Positions 18,274 to 28,244 of a stretch of 64,000 bases of DNA are shown piece by piece. A program made the translations under genes and the position numbers. The notes below the pieces were generated by a model that was not told where the DNA came from, made no database searches, and worked only from the letters and a program-made list of their open reading frames with translations. The stretch lies in NCBI GenBank assembly GCA_030849945.1, contig JAVDKK010000003.1:310001-374000 (forward strand), read 5' to 3'. How positions within the stretch are numbered: position 1 is the stretch's first letter; the number at the start of each line of letters is the position of its first letter. The DNA is from Schauerella fraxinea. GTDB taxonomy: Bacteria > Pseudomonadota > Gammaproteobacteria > Burkholderiales > Burkholderiaceae_B.

Positions 18274-19278
18274 ATGGATGACCGTGCTCGTGCTTTGTTA
18301 AAGGCGTTGATCGAACGCTATATCACCGATGGGCAGCCCGTCGGCTCCCGCACGCTTTCCAAGGTGATCGACTTGTCGCCAGCCACGATACGCAATGTGA
18401 TGGCCGACCTCGAAGACCTCGGGTTTATTCACAGTCCGCATACGTCGGCCGGGCGCGTACCCACGCCCCGCGGCTACCGCGTGTTCGTCGATTCGCTGCT
18501 CGCCGTGCATTCCTACGAGGCGCAGCCGACGCATATCCGCAACATGCTGCCGGCGTCCGAGCCGTCTCGCGCGGTAAATGCCGCAGCGGCGCTGCTGTCC
18601 AATCTCACGCAATTTGCCGGCGTGGTGCTGGCGCCGAAGCGCGCGCAGATCTTTCGCCAAGTCGAATTCATTCGCCTCTCCGACAAGCGTGTACTGCTGA
18701 TCATCGTCACGCCAGATGGCGACGTGCAAAACCGCATTCTGTTCGTGCAGCGCGATTACACCCAGATCGAACTGCTCGAAGCCGCCAATTTCTTCAATGC
18801 GCATTTCGCCGGCAAATCGTTCGATGCGGTGCGCCGTACGTTGGCCACGGAGCTCACGCAGTTGCGTGAAGAGATCTCCGGGCTGATGCAAGCCGCGGTC
18901 GAAGCGGGTACCGAGGCGTTCGACGATAACGATTCGGTGGTGATCTCCGGCGAACGCAAGCTGCTCGAAGTGACCGATATCGCGTCCGACATGGATCGCT
19001 TGCGCCGGATGTTCTCGTTGTTCGAGAAAAAGACCGACCTCCTGCAACTGCTGGATGTGTCCAGCCGTGCCCAAGGCGTGCAGATCTACATCGGCGGCGA
19101 CTCGCAATTGATGCCGCTCGAAGACGTGTCGGTCATTACCGCGCCCTACGGCGTGGACGGCAAGGTGGTGGGCACGCTCGGCGTGATCGGGCCGTCGCGC
19201 ATGGCCTACGAGCGCGTGATTCCCATCGTCGACATCACCGCGCGATTGCTCTCCAACGCGCTCAGCCACAACCAATAA
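18274..19278 (+). CDS. hrcA: Heat-inducible transcription repressor HrcA
   Basis: 334 residues from the ATG at 18274; an upstream in-frame start at 18151 was rejected because it would overlap nadK and adds a sequence foreign to the family. The N-terminal winged helix shows [26 protein letters not shown] and [14 protein letters not shown]; the rest is the dimerisation and GAF-like domain. HrcA binds CIRCE elements, usually ahead of groESL, and needs GroEL to stay active. I could not see a CIRCE sequence in this window, so its target probably lies elsewhere. It is followed nine bases on by hemH. Confidence 0.93.
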   Translation: MDDRARALLKALIERYITDGQPVGSRTLSKVIDLSPATIRNVMADLEDLGFIHSPHTSAGRVPTPRGYRVFVDSLLAVHSYEAQPTHIRNMLPASEPSRAVNAAAALLSNLTQFAGVVLAPKRAQIFRQVEFIRLSDKRVLLIIVTPDGDVQNRILFVQRDYTQIELLEAANFFNAHFAGKSFDAVRRTLATELTQLREEISGLMQAAVEAGTEAFDDNDSVVISGERKLLEVTDIASDMDRLRRMFSLFEKKTDLLQLLDVSSRAQGVQIYIGGDSQLMPLEDVSVITAPYGVDGKVVGTLGVIGPSRMAYERVIPIVDITARLLSNALSHNQ

Positions 19279-19286
19279 GGTCTCTC

Positions 19287-20366
19287 TTGTTCCTCCGTCT
19301 GTTCAAGTATCTCTGGCCCGAGCGCTACCTTCCTGAAACCCCTCAGGCCGATCCTTTCGATGAGCACCCCGCGCCTCGCACGGTAGGCCGTGTCGGCATC
19401 ATGTTGGTCAATCTGGGCACGCCCGATGAGGCTACGGCGCCGGCGATTCGGCGCTATTTGCGCGAGTTTCTGTCCGACCCGCGGGTGATCGAGATCCCGA
19501 AGTATCTGTGGTGGCCGATCCTCAATCTATTCGTCCTTACCGGGCGGCCGAAGCGGCTGGTGCCGCGCTATTCGGGCATCTGGATGGAAGGCGGCTCACC
19601 GCTGCTGGTGTACAGCCAGTCGCAAACCGATGGCGTGCGCGCGCGACTGGCGCAGGCCGGCGTGGATGTCGAGGTCGAATTGGCGATGCGCTATGGCAAT
19701 CCGTCGATTCCCGACACGATGACCAAGCTGCGCGCGCGTGGGTGCGAGCACATTCTCGTGGTGCCGATGTATCCGCAATATGCGGCATCCACCACGGCAA
19801 CGGTGGTCGATGCGGTCACGCGCCACGTGGCGCGGCTGCGCGATCAGCCCGAATTGCGCTTCATCAAGCGCTTTCACGACGATCCCGGCTATATCGCTGC
19901 GATGGCCGGCAAGATTCAGGCGTTCTGGGATGTCAACGGCCGTCCGCAAAAGCTCGTGATGAGTTTTCATGGCTTGCCGCGCGCCTCCATCGAAATGGGC
20001 GATCCCTACTATCGCGACTGCATGCAGAGTGCGCATCAACTCGCGCGTGAGTTGGCGTTGACGGCGGATCAGTACGAGGTGACGTTCCAGAGCCGGTTTG
20101 GCGCCGCGCGTTGGCTCGAGCCCTACACCGAGCCCACGTTGAAGATGCTGGCGGGGCAGGGCGTGACCGATATCGATGTGGTGTGCCCGGGTTTCCTGGC
20201 CGATTGCCTCGAAACGCTCGAGGAAGTAAGCGAGGAGTGCCGTGACGCCTTCCTCGAAGCCGGCGGCAAGCAGTTCCGTTACATCACCGCGCTCAACGAC
20301 GATCCCGCCTGGGCCGACGCCCTGACGACCGTTGTGCGCCGTCATCTGCAAGGTTGGCCCGGCTGA
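19287..20366 (+). CDS. hemH: Ferrochelatase
   Basis: 359 residues from a TTG at 19287, with AAGG a suitable distance upstream. The N-terminal FLRLFKYLWPERYLPETP extension is the form I recall from Bordetella-type HemH. The core has VGIMLVNLGTPDEA near 38, SGSPL-like EGGSPLLVYS near 105, and VMSFHGLPRASIEMGDPY near 222 carrying the metal-site histidine. It inserts ferrous iron into protoporphyrin IX, the last step of haem synthesis. It ends only four bases before a sigma-32 promoter for grpE and may be co-transcribed with hrcA. Confidence 0.93.
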   Translation: MFLRLFKYLWPERYLPETPQADPFDEHPAPRTVGRVGIMLVNLGTPDEATAPAIRRYLREFLSDPRVIEIPKYLWWPILNLFVLTGRPKRLVPRYSGIWMEGGSPLLVYSQSQTDGVRARLAQAGVDVEVELAMRYGNPSIPDTMTKLRARGCEHILVVPMYPQYAASTTATVVDAVTRHVARLRDQPELRFIKRFHDDPGYIAAMAGKIQAFWDVNGRPQKLVMSFHGLPRASIEMGDPYYRDCMQSAHQLARELALTADQYEVTFQSRFGAARWLEPYTEPTLKMLAGQGVTDIDVVCPGFLADCLETLEEVSEECRDAFLEAGGKQFRYITALNDDPAWADALTTVVRRHLQGWPG

Positions 20367-20369
20367 CCC

Positions 20370-20398
20370 CTTGAAAACCCTGCGCTCGTCCCCATTAT
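20370..20398 (+). promoter_or_regulatory. Sigma-32 heat-shock promoter of grpE
   Basis: CTTGAAA (20370-20376) and CCCCATTAT (20390-20398) are separated by 13 bases, almost exactly the RpoH consensus. It starts four bases after the hemH stop and lies 39 bases upstream of the grpE ATG. Confidence 0.88.
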
Positions 20399-20437
20399 TC
20401 AGGCCAACCGCTTTTTTGAATTCTGGAGGACAAGTCC

Positions 20438-21016
20438 ATGACGGCATCGCACGAGCCGGTCGATCCCCGGCCCGAGACCGATCCCAACGCCCACCCAAAG
20501 GGCGATGCACCTGATTTTGTCGACGCGCCGGCCGATGCGGCGGAAGATCCCATCGCGCTGTTACAAGCGCAGTTGGACGCCGCGTTGGCGGAAGTTGCCG
20601 AGCAGAAGGAAGCCGTATTGCGCGCTCGCGCCGATACGGAAAACGTTCGCCGCCGCGCCCAGGAAGACGTGTCCAAGGCCCACAAATTCGGCATCGAGTC
20701 GTTTGCCGAGAGCATGGTGCCCGTGAAGGACAGTCTGGAAGCCGCGCTGGCTCAGGCCGATCAAACGTTGGATACCCTGCGCGAAGGCGTTGAAGTCACG
20801 CTCAAGCAGGTATCTTCGGCGTTCGAGCGCAACCGCCTGACCGAAGTTCAGCCGGCTCAGGGCGATAAGTTCGATCCGCACAAGCACCAGGCGATTTCGT
20901 CGGTGCCGGGCGACCAGCCGGCCAACACCATCGTTCAAACCCTGCAGAAGGGGTACATGATCTCGGATCGCGTGCTGCGGCCCGCGCTGGTGATCGTGTC
21001 GGCCGGCAAGGCATAA
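20438..21016 (+). CDS. grpE: Nucleotide exchange factor GrpE
   Basis: 192 residues, with a strong ribosome binding site (CTGGAGGA). The N-terminal 45 residues are acidic and proline-rich; the long helix (about 45-90: [22 protein letters not shown]) dimerises, and the C-terminal part has the beta-wing pattern [31 protein letters not shown] near 145-175. It releases ADP from DnaK. It begins the heat-shock series grpE, thioredoxin-like gene, dnaK, dnaJ, driven by the promoter at 20370. Confidence 0.95.
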   Translation: MTASHEPVDPRPETDPNAHPKGDAPDFVDAPADAAEDPIALLQAQLDAALAEVAEQKEAVLRARADTENVRRRAQEDVSKAHKFGIESFAESMVPVKDSLEAALAQADQTLDTLREGVEVTLKQVSSAFERNRLTEVQPAQGDKFDPHKHQAISSVPGDQPANTIVQTLQKGYMISDRVLRPALVIVSAGKA

Positions 21017-21026
21017 GGCGCCCGCC

Positions 21027-21431
21027 ATGGCAGATCCCACCGCTTTCGACCCGACCGCGGTCTTCGCGGCTTTCGCAATGAGCGAGACCGCGGATGTCCG
21101 TTTCGACGAGCAAGTGGTGCGGGCGCCTGGCGACGATTTGCGATGCGTGTTCCTTTGGGGACACGATTGCTACAACTGCAATCTGTTCAAGCAGTCGGCC
21201 ATGCATTACCGGGCCCAGCTCACCGAGCTTGGGCTCACCTGGTTTCAGGCCGATGTGTACAGCGATACCGCGCTCAGCCGCCGGTTTTCGTTGCACGGCG
21301 TGCCGGCCTTCTACTTTTTCCGTTCGGGCAAGCGCCTGGGACGGATCACGGGATGGCCGGGCCTGCCGCAGTTCACCCAAGCGGTGCAAAAACTGCAGGC
21401 CGATGCGCAAAAAGACGCTTCGGCGTCTTGA
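21027..21431 (+). CDS. Thioredoxin-fold protein with CYNC site, between grpE and dnaK
   Basis: 134 residues. Cys48-Tyr-Asn-Cys51 (in LWGHDCYNC) takes the place of the thioredoxin CGPC. It is followed by LTWFQADVYSD and by HGVPAFYFF with the cis-proline, so the fold is clear. There is no signal peptide, so it should be cytoplasmic. A Tyr-Asn dipeptide between the cysteines should shift the redox potential from that of thioredoxin; this is inference. It starts ten bases after grpE, and its stop codon is part of the -35 element of the dnaK promoter. Its place in the heat-shock cluster suggests a role in redox rescue of proteins or of the chaperones. Confidence 0.85.
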   Translation: MADPTAFDPTAVFAAFAMSETADVRFDEQVVRAPGDDLRCVFLWGHDCYNCNLFKQSAMHYRAQLTELGLTWFQADVYSDTALSRRFSLHGVPAFYFFRSGKRLGRITGWPGLPQFTQAVQKLQADAQKDASAS

Positions 21432-21456
21432 AAAGCCCTACTCCGAACCCCAATTA
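21427..21456 (+). promoter_or_regulatory. Second sigma-32 promoter, for dnaK
   Basis: CTTGAAA (21427-21433) and CCCCAATTA (21448-21456) are 14 bases apart, close to RpoH consensus. The -35 word includes the stop codon of the preceding thioredoxin-like gene. CCCCA and TGGGG (21448-21463) also form a small hairpin in the same place. Confidence 0.75.
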
Positions 21457-21515
21457 AATGGGGACTGAAGTTTTAAATCCTTTTCGCATAGTTTGAGATT
21501 CAAGGTAAAGCCATC

Positions 21516-23441
21516 ATGAGCAAAATCATCGGTATCGACCTCGGCACCACCAACAGCTGCGTGGCGGTGCTTGACGGCGGCCAGGTCAAAATCATCGAAA
21601 ACGCCGAAGGCACGCGCACCACGCCGTCCATCGTCGCGTACATGGAAGACGGCGAGGCCCTCGTCGGCGCGCCGGCCAAGCGCCAGGCGGTCACGAACCC
21701 CCGCAATACGCTGTACGCGGTCAAACGTTTGATCGGCCGCAAGTTCGAAGAAAAAGCCGTTCAGAAGGACATCGAATTGATGCCCTACGGCATCGTGCGC
21801 GCCGACAACGGCGACGCCTGGGTGGAAGTGCGCGGCAAGAAAATGGCGCCCCCCCAAGTGTCGGCCGACGTGCTGCGCAAGATGAAGAAAACCGCCGAGG
21901 ACTTCCTCGGCCATGAAGTGACCGAGGCCGTCATCACGGTGCCCGCTTACTTCAACGACAGCCAGCGTCAAGCCACGAAGGATGCCGGCCGCATCGCCGG
22001 TCTGGACGTCAAGCGCATCATCAACGAGCCTACGGCAGCTGCCCTGGCGTTCGGCTTGGACAAGACCGAAAAGGGCGATCGCAAGATTGCCGTGTATGAC
22101 TTGGGCGGCGGAACGTTCGACGTCTCGATCATCGAAATCGCCGACGTCGATGGCGAAAAGCAATTCGAGGTGCTCTCCACGAACGGCGATACGTTCCTGG
22201 GCGGCGAAGATTTCGACCAACGCATCATCGAATACATCATTGCCGAGTTCAAGAAAGAGCAAGGCGTGGATCTGTCCAAGGACGTGCTGGCATTGCAGCG
22301 TCTGAAGGAAGCCGCTGAAAAGGCCAAGATCGAACTGTCGTCGACGCAGCAGACCGAAATCAATCTGCCGTACGTGACGGCCGATGCATCCGGTCCGAAG
22401 CACTTGAATCTGAAGATCACCCGCGCCAAGCTCGAATCGCTGGTCGAAGATCTGATCGCCCGCACCATCGAACCTTGCCGCATCGCGATCAAGGATGCCG
22501 GCGTGAAGGTGTCTGACATCGACGACATCATCCTGGTCGGCGGTATGACCCGCATGCCCAAGGTGCAGGAGAAGGTTAAAGAGTTCTTCGGCAAGGATCC
22601 GCGCAAGGATGTGAACCCCGATGAAGCGGTTGCCGCCGGCGCTGCGATTCAAGGTTCGGTGCTTTCGGGTGACCGCAAGGACGTGCTGCTGCTGGACGTG
22701 ACCCCGTTGTCCCTGGGTATCGAAACCCTGGGCGGCGTGATGACGAAGATGATCCAGAAGAACACGACCATCCCGACGCGCTTCTCGCAAGTGTTCTCGA
22801 CGGCCGACGACAACCAGCCTGCGGTCACCATCAAGGTGTACCAGGGCGAGCGCGAAATCGCCGCCGGCAACAAGGGCCTGGGCGAATTCAACCTCGAAGG
22901 CATCCCGCCCTCGGCACGCGGCACGCCGCAGATCGAAGTAACCTTCGATATCGATGCCAACGGCATCCTGCACGTATCGGCCAAGGACAAGGGCACCGGC
23001 AAGGAAAACAAGATCACGATCAAGGCGAACTCCGGTTTGTCCGAAGACGAGATCCAGCGCATGGTCAAGGACGCGGAGCAAAACGCGGAAGAAGATCATC
23101 GTTTGGCCGAACTGGCGCAAACGCGCAACCAAGCCGATGCCTTGGTGCACGCCACCCGCAAGTCGTTGACCGAATACGGCGACAAGCTGGAAGCGGGCGA
23201 GAAGGAAACGATCGAAGCCGCCATCAAGGACCTCGAAGACGTGTTGAAGGACGGCGACAAGCCGGCCATCGACGCCAAGGTCGAAGCCCTGTCGACGGCA
23301 TCGCAGAAGTTGGGCGAGAAAATGTACGCCGACATGCAAGCGCAGCAAGCTGCCGGCGGCCAACCTGAAGGCGCACAAGCGCAACCGGCCGACGACAATG
23401 TCGTCGACGCCGACTTCAAGGAAGTCAAGCGCGACCAGTAA
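21516..23441 (+). CDS. dnaK: Chaperone protein DnaK (Hsp70)
   Basis: 641 residues, full length. The ATPase domain begins [19 protein letters not shown] and includes [21 protein letters not shown] near 142 and [12 protein letters not shown] near 195. The substrate domain begins after [14 protein letters not shown] near 395, and the C-terminal tail is Gln/Ala/Gly-rich, ending [14 protein letters not shown] in place of the EEVKDKK end of E. coli. Hsp70 folds and protects proteins with DnaJ and GrpE. It is driven by its own sigma-32 promoter and by read-through from grpE, and is followed by a terminator-like hairpin before dnaJ. Confidence 0.98.
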   Translation: MSKIIGIDLGTTNSCVAVLDGGQVKIIENAEGTRTTPSIVAYMEDGEALVGAPAKRQAVTNPRNTLYAVKRLIGRKFEEKAVQKDIELMPYGIVRADNGDAWVEVRGKKMAPPQVSADVLRKMKKTAEDFLGHEVTEAVITVPAYFNDSQRQATKDAGRIAGLDVKRIINEPTAAALAFGLDKTEKGDRKIAVYDLGGGTFDVSIIEIADVDGEKQFEVLSTNGDTFLGGEDFDQRIIEYIIAEFKKEQGVDLSKDVLALQRLKEAAEKAKIELSSTQQTEINLPYVTADASGPKHLNLKITRAKLESLVEDLIARTIEPCRIAIKDAGVKVSDIDDIILVGGMTRMPKVQEKVKEFFGKDPRKDVNPDEAVAAGAAIQGSVLSGDRKDVLLLDVTPLSLGIETLGGVMTKMIQKNTTIPTRFSQVFSTADDNQPAVTIKVYQGEREIAAGNKGLGEFNLEGIPPSARGTPQIEVTFDIDANGILHVSAKDKGTGKENKITIKANSGLSEDEIQRMVKDAEQNAEEDHRLAELAQTRNQADALVHATRKSLTEYGDKLEAGEKETIEAAIKDLEDVLKDGDKPAIDAKVEALSTASQKLGEKMYADMQAQQAAGGQPEGAQAQPADDNVVDADFKEVKRDQ

Positions 23442-23465
23442 TGGTCATGCGTTGACCCATGCGCA

Positions 23466-23506
23466 CGCCCGGCCCGTTTTTGACGGTCGCCGGGCGCGCG
23501 CTTTTT
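23466..23506 (+). terminator. Terminator or attenuator between dnaK and dnaJ
   Basis: CGCCCGGC (23466-23473) pairs with GCCGGGCG (23489-23496), with an inner CCG/CGG pair, and is followed by five T at 23502-23506. It would lower dnaJ output relative to dnaK. No separate sigma-32 promoter for dnaJ is visible. Confidence 0.75.
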
Positions 23507-23570
23507 AGCCCCTGTCAGCGTCTACGGCGCTGCGACACGACAGAGTGCCCCGATCGCGGGGCGGACGACT

Positions 23571-24701
23571 ATGGCAAAACGTGATTATTACGAGGTGTTG
23601 GGCGTCGCCAAAAACGCCTCGAACGACGACATCAAGAAGGCCTATCGCAAGCTGGCGATGAAATTCCATCCGGACCGCAATCCGGATAACAAAGAGGCCG
23701 AGGAAAAGTTCAAGGAGGCCAACGAGGCCTACGAGATCCTCACCAACGAACAGAAACGCGCGGCGTTCGACCGGTTCGGTCATGCGGGCGTTGATCCCAA
23801 TGCCGGCGGCATGGGTGGCGCGGGCATGGGCGGCGGCTTTGCCGATGCCTTCGGGGATATCTTCGGCGAAATCTTCGGTGGTGCTGCGGGCCAAGGCCGC
23901 CGTGGCGGGCCGCAGGTGTATCGCGGCTCCGATCTCAAGTACGCACTGGACATCACGCTCGAGCAAGCCGCCAACGGTTTCGATACCGAGATCCGCGTGC
24001 CGAGCTGGGATAACTGCGAGGTGTGCCACGGCTCGGGCGCCAAGCCTGGCACCACCCCGAAAACTTGCCGGACGTGCGGCGGCGCCGGTACGGTACGCAT
24101 GCAGCAGGGCTTTTTCAGCGTGCAGCAAACGTGCCCCACCTGCCACGGCAACGGCAAAGAGATAACCGATCCCTGCACGGCGTGCAGCGGTGAGGGCCGC
24201 GTGCGCAAGAACAAGACGCTGCAGGTCAAGATTCCGGCCGGCATCGACGATGGCATGCGTATCCGCTCGTCGGGCAACGGCGAACCCGGTGTGAATGGCG
24301 GTCCGTCAGGCGATCTGTATGTGGAAGTGCACATTCAGCCGCACAAGATCTTCCAGCGCGACGGCGACGATCTGCACTGCGAACTGACGATTCCGTTTAC
24401 GACGGCGGCCTTGGGCGGCGATTTGCAGGTGCCTACGCTTACCGGCAAGGCCGAGATCACGATTCCCGACGGTACGCAGTCGGGCAAGGTGTTCCGCCTG
24501 CGCGGCAAGGGTGTGCGCGGCGTGCGCGGCAACTATCCGGGCGATCTGTATTGCCACGTGGCGGTCGAAACGCCGGTCAAGCTCAGTGAAGAGCAGAAGG
24601 ACATCCTGCGCCAGTTCGAGGCCTCGCTCAACGACGGTGGCGATCGCCACTCGCCGCAGAGCAAGTCCTGGACGGATCGCGTGAAGGAATTCTTCAGTTG
24701 A
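23571..24701 (+). CDS. dnaJ: Chaperone protein DnaJ (Hsp40)
   Basis: 376 residues. The J domain is at 1-70 with the HPD motif ([10 protein letters not shown] near 33). A Gly/Phe-rich linker follows. The zinc-binding domain has four repeats [24 protein letters not shown] and CTACSGEG (about 144-210). The C-terminal substrate domains follow. It delivers clients to DnaK and stimulates its ATPase. The 129-base gap after dnaK holds a terminator-like hairpin. Its last eight bases overlap the end of the convergent M16 peptidase gene. Confidence 0.98.
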   Translation: MAKRDYYEVLGVAKNASNDDIKKAYRKLAMKFHPDRNPDNKEAEEKFKEANEAYEILTNEQKRAAFDRFGHAGVDPNAGGMGGAGMGGGFADAFGDIFGEIFGGAAGQGRRGGPQVYRGSDLKYALDITLEQAANGFDTEIRVPSWDNCEVCHGSGAKPGTTPKTCRTCGGAGTVRMQQGFFSVQQTCPTCHGNGKEITDPCTACSGEGRVRKNKTLQVKIPAGIDDGMRIRSSGNGEPGVNGGPSGDLYVEVHIQPHKIFQRDGDDLHCELTIPFTTAALGGDLQVPTLTGKAEITIPDGTQSGKVFRLRGKGVRGVRGNYPGDLYCHVAVETPVKLSEEQKDILRQFEASLNDGGDRHSPQSKSWTDRVKEFFS

Positions 24702-27501
24702 CCTTCGGTTGGTCAGCCGGTGCAGGCTTGGTGGCCTGCGCGGGCTTGGCAGCTTGCGCGCGGGTGAAGTCGCCCGCGTAGACGCTGCTGAAGTCTTCTG
24801 GCTTCAAGTGCGATCGCAACGCCGCGTTGATGCGCTCTGGTGTCAACGCGGCGATTTTTTCGTCCATCTCGGCCGACCAGGCAAACGTGCGTTGCTGCAC
24901 GCGATAGCCCTGCCATGCCGACACCAGCACGTCGTCCTGTGAGCGCGCCAAGCGGCGATAGCTCAGCAATGAGGCGATGCCGTCCTTCACTTCCTCGGCG
25001 GTGAAGCCGTCCTTGACGGCACGTGCCAGCTCTTCGTTGATGGCGCGTTGCAGGCGTTCGCGGTTTTCAGGGGCGTAGATGGCGTAGATCGTCCAGTTGG
25101 CGTCCGGCTCGAACGACGACACTGAGAGATCGCTGCGCACGGTGTAGGACAAGCCTTCTTTTTCACGTACCCGGTTCCACAAACGCGACGTCTCGGACGC
25201 GCCCAGCAGATAGTTGGCCACGTACAAGGCGGCGTAGTCGGCGTCCGTGTCCTGCAGCTTCATCGGCACGCGCGACAGGAAGAAGGCATTGGCTTTGTCC
25301 GGCGTGTTGACGTCGAATGCCTTGGGCACCACGGCGTTGTACGGGCTCGGAATGCGCGTATAGGCGGGGGCGCGTTTCCAGTCTGCCAGTCCTGCCTTCA
25401 ACGTGGTTTGGATCGCCTCGGGGTCGAATGCGCCCACTGCGGTGAAGTACACCGAACCCGTGCCCACGAACTGGTCGTGAAAGGCTTGCAGCGCTTCGCG
25501 GTTCACGGCACGCACGTTCTCGAGCGACTCTTCGAAGCTCGGCATATAACGTACATCGTCCTTCGGGTAGGGATTGGCATAGCGGCCCAACGCGCGCGCG
25601 GCCACCGAGCGGGGCTCGGTCATGCTTTGCTGGATGCTGCTGGCCATCTGGCGTTGGTACTCGTCGATCTGGTCTTGCGGGAAGTTCGCCTGGCGCACGA
25701 TATCCAGCACCAGAGCGGTCAGCTCGGGCAGGTGCTGGCGCGTGGTCGTCATCGACACTTGCAGATTGCCTGCCATGCCGCCGATCGACACGTCGGCTTG
25801 CAGCTGATCGAAGCGATCCTGGATCTGCTGGCGGGTGAGGGTAGGCGTGCCGCGTTCGAGCAGATCAGCCATCGCCATGGCCGTCGTGCGTTTGCCGCGG
25901 AACTGATCGAGCTCGCCGGCCTGCACCAGCAACCGGGCTTGCACCATATCGCCGCGCGTGGGCTTGGGCAGCAGGCTCAGGTAAACCGGACCGTTGGGCA
26001 GATCGAGCTGCGTGCGGCGCGTTTGGCGATCGATGTTTTCAGGCGTGGGATCGAAGGCATCCACGGCCACGAAGCCGGGGTCGCCCTTGTAGTCTTTCAG
26101 CAGCGCGTCTATATCGACCGCAACCGTTTCCGGCGCACGTGGCGGCTTGACCGTCGGGATGTAGCGGCCCGAGGTGCGGTTGCTCTGCAGCAGATAATGG
26201 TTGGCGGCGTTTTGCACGTCTTCCAGCTTGGCATCGCGGCCCCGATCGCGATGCAGGAAGAAGAGGCGCCAATCGCCCGAGGCGACCGACTCAGAGAGCG
26301 CGGCGCCCACTTGTTCGGGATCGCTGTAGATACGCTGCCAGCTCGTCATGAACTTGCTGCGGGCGCGTTCGAGTTCTTCGTTGGTGAAGGGCTTGGCTGC
26401 CAGACCCTCGAGCGTGCTTGTCAGCGTATTGAGTGCACGGTCGGCATCCATCCCGGGTTCGAGCTGGGCGGCGAAGAGCGTCATGCCGGGGTCGAACTGC
26501 GTCATCGTGTAGCCGAACACGCTGGCGGCTTCCTTCGTGGGCACCATGGCGTGATACAGGCGGCCTGACGGCGTATCGCCCAGAATCGTATTGGCCAGAT
26601 CGAACGGCACGAAAGCGGGATCGGCGGCCGAAGGGATGTGATACATCGCCGCCACGATCGGTACGCCGCCGGCGCGGCGCAGCGTCACGCTGCGTTCGCC
26701 GTCCTGCACCGGTTCGGTGGTGTACAGACGGGGAAGCGTGCGCTCAGGACGAGGAATTTTGCCGAAGGCTTGCGACACGGTCTTAAGCGTGGCGGCAGGA
26801 TCGAACTTGCCGGTCACGATCAGCACGGCGTTGTCAGGCTGATAATACAAGCGATAGAAAGCCTGCAGGCGGCCGATATCCACGTTTTCCACGTCAGAGC
26901 GCGCGCCAATCGTGCTCTTGCCGTAGTTGTGCCATTCGTAGGCCGACGCCTCCATGCGCTGCATCAGCACACGGAAGGGGTTGTTCTCGCCACTTTCCAT
27001 CTCGTTGCGGACCACGGTCATTTCCGAGTCCAGGTCTTCGCGGGCGATCAGCGAGTTCACCATGGCATCGGCTTGCCAGCCCAGGTACCACGCCAGATTT
27101 TCGCTATTGGCCGCGAAGCTGGCGTAGTAATTGGTGCGGTCGCTGGAGGTTGAGCCGTTCGCTTGCAGACCGCGGCGCGACATCTCGCCCAGCGCGTTGC
27201 GCGTGGTGGCCGTGCCCTTGAAGAGCAAGTGTTCCAGCAAATGGGCCATGCCTGTCTCGCCGTAGTTCTCGTGCCGCGAGCCCACCAGGTAGGTCATGTT
27301 GACCGTGGTGGTGGGTTTGGACGCGTCAGGCGCGAACAATACCCGCAAGCCGTTTTCGAGCCGGTATTCAGTCACGCCTTCGACAGCGGGGCCCTGAGTG
27401 ATACCGGTAGGCAGCTCGGCCGCAATGACCGAACCTCCCAGGAACGTGGCGACGAAGGCAGCCGATAAACGGCGCACCAGCACGGCAAAGGACAGTGGCA
27501 T
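24694..27501 (-). CDS. M16 family zinc metallopeptidase, two-domain secreted form
   Basis: 935 residues from the ATG at 27501, which opens into a signal peptide ([22 protein letters not shown]... IAAE); an ATG at 27567 would add a basic 22-residue stretch and is less likely. The inverted zinc motif HLLEH is at 87-91 and the third ligand Glu fits at 167. The second M16 half (after about 470) lacks the motif, as usual in pitrilysin-like proteins. It should act in the periplasm on peptides or unfolded proteins. The C-terminal tail is an Ala-Lys-Pro-rich linker. It is convergent with dnaJ. Confidence 0.9.
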   Translation of the reverse strand: MPLSFAVLVRRLSAAFVATFLGGSVIAAELPTGITQGPAVEGVTEYRLENGLRVLFAPDASKPTTTVNMTYLVGSRHENYGETGMAHLLEHLLFKGTATTRNALGEMSRRGLQANGSTSSDRTNYYASFAANSENLAWYLGWQADAMVNSLIAREDLDSEMTVVRNEMESGENNPFRVLMQRMEASAYEWHNYGKSTIGARSDVENVDIGRLQAFYRLYYQPDNAVLIVTGKFDPAATLKTVSQAFGKIPRPERTLPRLYTTEPVQDGERSVTLRRAGGVPIVAAMYHIPSAADPAFVPFDLANTILGDTPSGRLYHAMVPTKEAASVFGYTMTQFDPGMTLFAAQLEPGMDADRALNTLTSTLEGLAAKPFTNEELERARSKFMTSWQRIYSDPEQVGAALSESVASGDWRLFFLHRDRGRDAKLEDVQNAANHYLLQSNRTSGRYIPTVKPPRAPETVAVDIDALLKDYKGDPGFVAVDAFDPTPENIDRQTRRTQLDLPNGPVYLSLLPKPTRGDMVQARLLVQAGELDQFRGKRTTAMAMADLLERGTPTLTRQQIQDRFDQLQADVSIGGMAGNLQVSMTTTRQHLPELTALVLDIVRQANFPQDQIDEYQRQMASSIQQSMTEPRSVAARALGRYANPYPKDDVRYMPSFEESLENVRAVNREALQAFHDQFVGTGSVYFTAVGAFDPEAIQTTLKAGLADWKRAPAYTRIPSPYNAVVPKAFDVNTPDKANAFFLSRVPMKLQDTDADYAALYVANYLLGASETSRLWNRVREKEGLSYTVRSDLSVSSFEPDANWTIYAIYAPENRERLQRAINEELARAVKDGFTAEEVKDGIASLLSYRRLARSQDDVLVSAWQGYRVQQRTFAWSAEMDEKIAALTPERINAALRSHLKPEDFSSVYAGDFTRAQAAKPAQATKPAPADQPKVN

Positions 27502-27857
27502 GAATCGAATTCCGAGAGAACGTGTGTGCTTGGAGTGTATACGGCGGCTTCGGTTCGATTTATTCATGCGCGGGAAGGCGGAAAGATTCCCGTTGATCCT
27601 CTCTATTTTGTTGCGCTATATGCCGAAATATTTCTGCGCCTGGGGCGATGAATTGTCTCGATACCGTTACACCTAGCCGAATCGGCTGGGATTGCGTAGC
27701 CTGAAGTGGCATTCAGCGCCGGTCTTTCAAGCAGGTGCGCCGCCGCCCTAGGGCATCAGGCGCAGTCCAAATTCCTGCTGTTGTCTTACACCGTCTTCCG
27801 ACGCTGCTCGCGCTCTATGCGGTGGCATCGTGCCGCCGCGTCAACCCGGAGAGCCCC

Positions 27858-28202
27858 ATGCTGACTGAAATTGTCACGCGTGCTTTATCCCAATTGACAG
27901 GCCGTACGCTTCAATCGTCCAACCTGAAAGGGCATTTTCGCTATGCCTATGCCAGTGACGACGGCAAGTATGTCGCGCTGGTGTTGCATGACCAGAAAAC
28001 GTATGTGGTGGATGTGGCCGATGGCCGGTTTTGCGCAGAAGGCGCCGTGACGCCCTGCGGTTTCAAAGGACATGTGCTGGAAGTGGAGGGCGATCTCCCG
28101 GCCCGTTCCATCCATGCGCCTTACCTCGAGCACTTCGAGCTCGACCTCGATCAGGACGCGTTGAACTGGCGGCATTGCCCGCAGCAGCGCGAAGCCGCCT
28201 GA
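27858..28202 (+). CDS. Conserved hypothetical protein
   Basis: 114 residues from the ATG at 27858, preceded by CCGGAGAG; an upstream in-frame start (27735) lacks a binding site and gives an unlikely Arg-rich sequence. The protein is soluble and acidic, with a beta-strand-like pattern (HFRYAYASDDGKYVALVLH, then KTYVVDVADGRF) and two cysteines. I do not recognise a family. The 290-base gap upstream holds nothing I can name beyond the promoters expected for this gene and the divergent peptidase. It is convergent with the VWA gene, 42 bases apart. Confidence 0.65.
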   Translation: MLTEIVTRALSQLTGRTLQSSNLKGHFRYAYASDDGKYVALVLHDQKTYVVDVADGRFCAEGAVTPCGFKGHVLEVEGDLPARSIHAPYLEHFELDLDQDALNWRHCPQQREAA

Positions 28203-28244
28203 CGACAGGGGAGCCGCGCCGATCGCAGGCCCGGTTCCCGTTTT

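Noticed and set aside
21438..23384. 648-codon open frame antisense to dnaK
   Set aside because: It mirrors the dnaK codons in a GC-rich genome, has no ribosome binding site and gives a composition (His/Leu/Gly/Arg-rich) unlike a real protein.
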